Source of the DNA: Pseudochelatococcus sp047501465
GTDB taxonomy: Bacteria > Pseudomonadota > Alphaproteobacteria > Rhizobiales > Beijerinckiaceae
Reading direction: 5' to 3'
NCBI RefSeq assembly: GCF_047501465.1
Contig: NZ_JAZDRL010000002.1
Span: 620,001-684,000, forward strand
Length of the DNA stretch: 64,000 nucleotides
Made by a program: the position numbers and the translations under genes. How positions within the stretch are numbered: the first letter of the stretch is position 1; every line of letters starts with the position of its first letter. A model generated the notes under the pieces. The model had not been told where the DNA came from. It did not search any database and was given only the letters and a program-made list of their open reading frames with translations. Of the stretch, positions 61,180 through 64,000 are shown piece after piece.

Positions 61180-61222
61180 GTAAGGTATCGCCTTACGCTC
61201 AATGTGTCAAGCGACACCTTAC
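61180..61222 (-). promoter_or_regulatory. higBA promoter with two operator copies
   Basis: On the minus strand, TTGACA (61205-61210) and TACCTT (61182-61187) are 17 bases apart. A perfect inverted repeat GTAAGG-TATCG-CCTTAC (61180-61196) covers the -10, and a related GTCAAGCGACACCTTAC (61206-61222) covers the -35. Two HigA dimers could thus block the promoter. Confidence 0.7.
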
Positions 61223-61303
61223 ATATGGAATCAGCAGCAAGGGTTTACGACATCTGAAGAGTGCATTGTTCGATTATGGTTAGGCCTTTGAAGCAATATA
61301 TCG

Positions 61304-61600
61304 TTATGTATGCACTGGTGTTGTGCGCACTGACAATTGAATGCCAAGAGCCTTGATGACCCCAAGAAGCGTTGTCAGCTTGGGATCTCCATCATCGCTA
61401 AGCGCCTTATAAAGCGCCTCGCGGGTTACACCTGCATTACGTGCTACCTGCGCCATGCCACGCGCGCGAGCGATGGTGCCAAGCGCATTGGCAATGTATT
61501 TTGCATCGCCCGTTTCAAAAGCATCAGCCAGTAGTTCGGCTTGCGCTTCAGGGCTTTTGATATATCCAGCAGGATCAAACGGAGTGGTTTTTATGGCCAT
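61304..61600 (-). CDS. Addiction-module antidote protein (TIGR02684-like, XRE)
   Basis: Antitoxin of 98 residues: TTPFDPAGYIKSPEAQAELLADAFETGDAKYIANALGTIARARGMAQVARNAGVTREALYKALSDDGDPKLTTLLGVIKALG matches the antidote family that pairs with a RelE-like killer protein. AAAGGAGGT, which lies in the end of the toxin gene, precedes the ATG. The toxin gene upstream is broken, so this is now a solitary antitoxin. Gap 61223-61303 is short and empty apart from the hig region. Confidence 0.9.
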   Translation of the reverse strand: MAIKTTPFDPAGYIKSPEAQAELLADAFETGDAKYIANALGTIARARGMAQVARNAGVTREALYKALSDDGDPKLTTLLGVIKALGIQLSVRTTPVHT

Positions 61601-61601
61601 G

Positions 61602-61889
61602 TCAGACCTCCTTTGCCATGTCTATGGCACGTTTGATGTCACGTGATTGCGTGCCTTTGTCTCCACCGCATAGCAAGATAACAAGCGTCTTGCCGCGCTG
61701 TACAAAATGCACCCGGTAACCGGGGCCATAATCGATACGTATCTCTCCGATGCCATCGAAGTATTTTACGTCACCCATTAAGCCCGACTGCACACGCACA
61801 AGTCGTATGGCAATGCGTTCAGAAGCACGAACATCACGCAAGTTCGCCAGCCAGTTTTAAAATTCTCCAGTTTGGCGAAGCTCGATTAT
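61602..61889 (-). pseudogene. Decayed addiction-module killer protein (TIGR02683-like)
   Basis: The frame from 61889 reads x-I-E-L-R-Q-T-G-E-F-stop-N-W-L-A-N-L-R-D-V and continues to DIKRAIDMAKEV, matching the RelE-like killer family along its whole length. The expected start codon is ATA (61887-61889) and the expected Lys11 codon is TAA (61857-61859). The remaining part (YGPGYRVHFVQRG, LVILLCGGDKGTQSRDIK) is well kept. An internal TTG start would lack the first strand of the fold. Confidence 0.75.
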
Positions 61890-61890
61890 G

Positions 61891-61908
61891 TGTGAACTGT
61901 AGTTCACA
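61891..61908. promoter_or_regulatory. Perfect 8-bp-arm palindrome upstream of the second TA pair
   Basis: TGTGAACT-GT-AGTTCACA sits directly before the toxin frame. On the minus strand TTGACT and TACAGT, 17 bases apart, overlap it, so it looks like the autoregulatory operator and promoter of the antidote operon. Confidence 0.65.
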
Positions 61909-61956
61909 TATTGGGCGTAGTCAATATGAAGAATAACCGCTCATGGAGTCGTAATC

Positions 61957-62394
61957 ATGTCCGGACCGGTCACAATGTCACTTGGGCCATATGCCTTTGA
62001 GGCACATGGCTTTGGCTACACCGATATCACCCGCAGCCTCACTACCTCATGGTCATCTGTCGATGTGGTGGATCGAATGGAGGTGCTGCAATGGACCGGC
62101 CCCAAGAGCGAGGCTGTCTCCATCAAGGGCGTGCTGTTCCCTGCGGAGTTTGGCGGCGAGGATAGCCTTGAAGGTATCCGTTCTGCCGCACAAAAAGGAG
62201 AACCGCTTATGCTGGTCTCACTTGATGGAGGGGTATTTGGCCAGTTCGTGATTGAGGCAGTGAATGAAGAGCGCGCCTTTATCGACCCGCGAGGAATGCC
62301 ACGCAAAAACGCCTGGAGCATAGAGCTTAAACGCTTTGAGCAAGCAGGCAGCGGGCAATCAGGTGGGGCTTCTCAATCGATAGGGCTATTCTAA
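61957..62394 (+). CDS. Tail protein gpU
   Basis: P2 gpU-like protein of 145 residues: MSLGPYAFEAHGFGYTDITRSLTTSWSSVDVVDRMEVLQWTGP, then IKGVLFPAEFGG and GEPLMLVSLDGGVFGQFVIEAVNEER. It caps or completes the tail tip. The start follows TGGAG. Its stop overlaps the next ATG (TAATG). Confidence 0.92.
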   Translation: MSGPVTMSLGPYAFEAHGFGYTDITRSLTTSWSSVDVVDRMEVLQWTGPKSEAVSIKGVLFPAEFGGEDSLEGIRSAAQKGEPLMLVSLDGGVFGQFVIEAVNEERAFIDPRGMPRKNAWSIELKRFEQAGSGQSGGASQSIGLF

Positions 62395-62606
62395 TGGCCG
62401 CAACAATCACTACCATCGACGGCGATATCCTCGATCTGATCTGCCACCGCTACTACGGCCAGCACAAGGGCACTGTCGAGGCCGTGCTCGCCGCCAATCC
62501 AGGTCTCGCAGCTCAGCCCCAACCCTTCGCTGCCGGTATCGAGATCATTCTGCTTGATAAGCCTGTGACAGACCGCAACCAGCAAACAATCGCCCTATGG
62601 GAATAG
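62394..62606 (+). CDS. Tail protein gpX (LysM-like)
   Basis: Protein of 70 residues, P2 gpX type: TTIDGDILDLICHRYYGQHKGTVEAVLAANPGLAAQPQPFAAGIEIILLD is a single LysM-like fold that probably contacts peptidoglycan or joins the tail hub. Translationally coupled to gpU. Confidence 0.92.
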   Translation: MAATITTIDGDILDLICHRYYGQHKGTVEAVLAANPGLAAQPQPFAAGIEIILLDKPVTDRNQQTIALWE

Positions 62607-62610
62607 CGCC

Positions 62611-63683
62611 ATGCATCATCCGGTTGCAGTTGTTGAGGTGAATGGACGCGAGGTATCGGGCGCTTTCTGGTCAAGGCTTATCCGCCTGACCATTACGGAT
62701 AAGGCTGGTAGCGAGGCAGACGAAATCAGCATTGAACTGCTGGACGGCAATCCGTTTCTGGAGATCCCCCAAACTGGCGTGAAGATCCGCGCATGGCTCG
62801 GATATCGCGAAACTGGCACCCGCTACATGGGCACTTTCGTCGTGGATTCCGTTGAGCTCTCATGCCTGCCGTTTGGCATGACTATCAGCGGCAAGTCAGC
62901 CGATGTGCGGGCGACGCTCAAAGAGCAAAAGACGCGTCACTTTGATGGCAAGACCGTCAAGGACGTTGTTGAGGCAATCGCCGCTGATCACGGGCTTGAG
63001 CCTGTTGTGTCTGAAAAGGTGGCCGGGCTCAAATACGACTGGCTCGGCCAGCTTGATGAGTCCGACATGCACCTGCTGACGCGCATGGCAGAGCGCCATG
63101 GGGCGATGGTAACGTTCAAGGATGGCAAGCTGATCTTTGCTGAGCGTTCTGCCGGGCTTTCAGGCTCTGGCCGATCGCTAGCAACGCTCGTTCTGCATCG
63201 CTCCGACATTATCGTCGGCTCCTGCCGTGTGCGGTTTGCAGATCGCGGCAAGCACAAGCGTGTCGTGGCGAAATGGCAGGACAAGGGCAAGCAGCAGCGC
63301 AAGGAGGTCGAGATTGAATCCGATGCTGAAGCATCAGCCTCCTATAGCCTGCCAGAAACCTACGCCTAGAGGATGAGGCGCTGAAAGCCGCGCAAGCCAA
63401 ATCGCGCGAGCAGCAGGCGGATTCTGACACGCTTGAACTCTCGGTGCTGGGCAATCCAGATCTGAAGGCAGGCCAGCCCCTACGCCTGTCAGACGTGCGA
63501 CCTGGTGTCGATGATCTGATCTGGACGGTCGATACCGCCACGCATGAGTTCAGTAAGTCCGGCTACACCACGCGGGTGTCTGCGAAGCGTGGCGTTGAGA
63601 GCGGCAATAGCAAGAAGACGTCCGCCAAGTCTGGTGAGGCTGAAGTGCAGTTTCCCTACGATCCGGAACTCTCTCCGGATTAA
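62611..63683 (+). pseudogene. Tail hub protein gpD, split by a frameshift
   Basis: The 5' frame (62611-63369) encodes 252 residues of gpD (AVVEVNGREVSGAFWSRLIRLTITD, FGMTISGKSADVRATLKEQKTR, ADHGLEP, WLGQLDESDMHLLTRMAERHGAM) and ends ASYSLPETYA-stop. The -1 frame is open from about 63363 (RLEDEALKAAQAKSREQ, LELSVLGNPDLKAGQPLRLSDVRPGVDDLIWTVD) to 63683 and is the natural continuation. No classic slippery heptamer lies at the junction, so a single-base loss is more likely than programmed shifting; a sequencing error is also possible. gpD is needed for tail function in P2. Confidence 0.8.
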
Positions 63684-63709
63684 TCCAACCCTTTATCAAC
63701 CCCACCCAT

Positions 63710-63734
63710 GCCGCCCTTCGAGGCGGCATTTTTA
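63710..63734 (+). terminator. Intrinsic terminator after the tail cluster
   Basis: GCCGCC-CTTCGA-GGCGGC (63710-63727) followed by ATTTTTA closes the tail operon, 14 bases before the methylase start. Confidence 0.9.
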
Positions 63735-63747
63735 TTATGAGGCAACA

Positions 63748-64000
63748 ATGGTTCTGAATGATATCGCTACGTTACATACCAATGCTCCAATGGCTCCACA
63801 GCCAGTGCGCCCGATGAGCACGCTTGCAGGATACATTGGCGGCAAAAGAGTGCTGTCCAAAGTGCTCGTGCCGATGATCAACGATATCCCGCACACGCTT
63901 TACTGCGAGCCGTTCATGGGCATGGGCGGCGTGTTTTTCCGTCGGGATGCGCGGCCAAGGGTTGAGGTTGTCAATGACCTTTCCAAGGACATCGCAACCT
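63748..64000 (+). CDS. DNA adenine methylase, D12 class (3' partial)
   Basis: The first 84 codons of a Dam-like N6-adenine methyltransferase are present; the gene leaves the window. After a 25-residue N-terminal tail come AGYIGGKRVLSKVLVP and the SAM-binding motif YCEPFMGMGGVFFRR, then VEVVNDLSKDIAT, where the Asn-Asp pair follows the pattern of the family. The catalytic DPPY lies beyond the edge. Phage copies protect phage DNA from host restriction or alter gene control. Confidence 0.9.
   Translation, partial: MVLNDIATLHTNAPMAPQPVRPMSTLAGYIGGKRVLSKVLVPMINDIPHTLYCEPFMGMGGVFFRRDARPRVEVVNDLSKDIAT

Larger units (their letters stand above)
32194..64000 (+). mobile_element. Lambda-head/P2-tail mosaic prophage (right end outside window)
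   Basis: From the repressor at 33008 rightwards nearly every gene is of phage type: repressor, primase, helicase, terminase, head, contractile tail and a methylase. The left border is not sharply defined; it lies somewhere between the serine recombinase and the repressor. Attachment sites and lysis genes are not visible. The gpD frameshift and the truncated recombinase suggest a defective element. Confidence 0.88.

Overview
The window looks like chromosomal DNA of an alphaproteobacterium of the Brucella/Ochrobactrum type. This is inferred from gene content, moderately high GC and the style of the catabolic and adhesin genes; no rRNA or species marker is present.

Region 1 (1-10438) is a sugar-acid locus. 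A plus-strand series encodes a polar-amino-acid-type ABC transporter (permease partial, ATPase, binding protein), a zinc alcohol dehydrogenase and a UxaA-type dehydratase. It converges on a minus-strand operon for non-phosphorylative L-fucose breakdown: 2-keto-3-deoxyfuconate dehydrogenase, diketo-acid hydrolase, L-fuconate dehydratase and FMN L-lactate dehydrogenase. These four steps would take L-fuconate to pyruvate. A divergent GntR/FadR-type regulator carries a FadR-like palindrome over its own first codons. A 269-270 bp tandem duplication of the lldD 3' end lies between the two operons.

Region 2 (10762-27630) is a surface and sensing region: a soluble chemoreceptor with three PAS domains, a 2592-residue haemagglutinin-like exoprotein (GLUG blocks and six 240-bp MBG repeats) and a 2153-residue classical autotransporter (ten 150-bp repeat units). 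Region 3 (28056-32193) holds rsmJ and rluA, an intact IS3-family element, and a large serine recombinase that has lost its catalytic N-terminus beside that element.

Region 4 (about 32194 to the right edge) is a prophage. It has a minus-strand XRE repressor with a family of 18-bp palindromes, a Toprim primase and a D5/VapE-like helicase, a candidate origin with about ten GGTTGGATA boxes, a lambda-like head module (Nu1/GpA terminase, portal, gpW, ClpP-like protease with a nested scaffold, gpD-like decoration, gpE-like capsid) and a P2-like contractile tail module (V, W, J, I, fibres, sheath, tube, E/E' by -1 frameshift, tape measure, U, X, D), then a Dam-type methylase cut by the window edge. 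Short intrinsic terminators divide the structural genes into sub-operons. Four addiction-type loci lie within it: an orphan HicB, an orphan AbiEi-type antitoxin, an intact HigBA, and a second pair whose toxin gene is dead. The gpD gene is frameshifted and the recombinase is truncated, so the prophage is probably defective. No lysis genes, right attachment site or intact integrase are seen.
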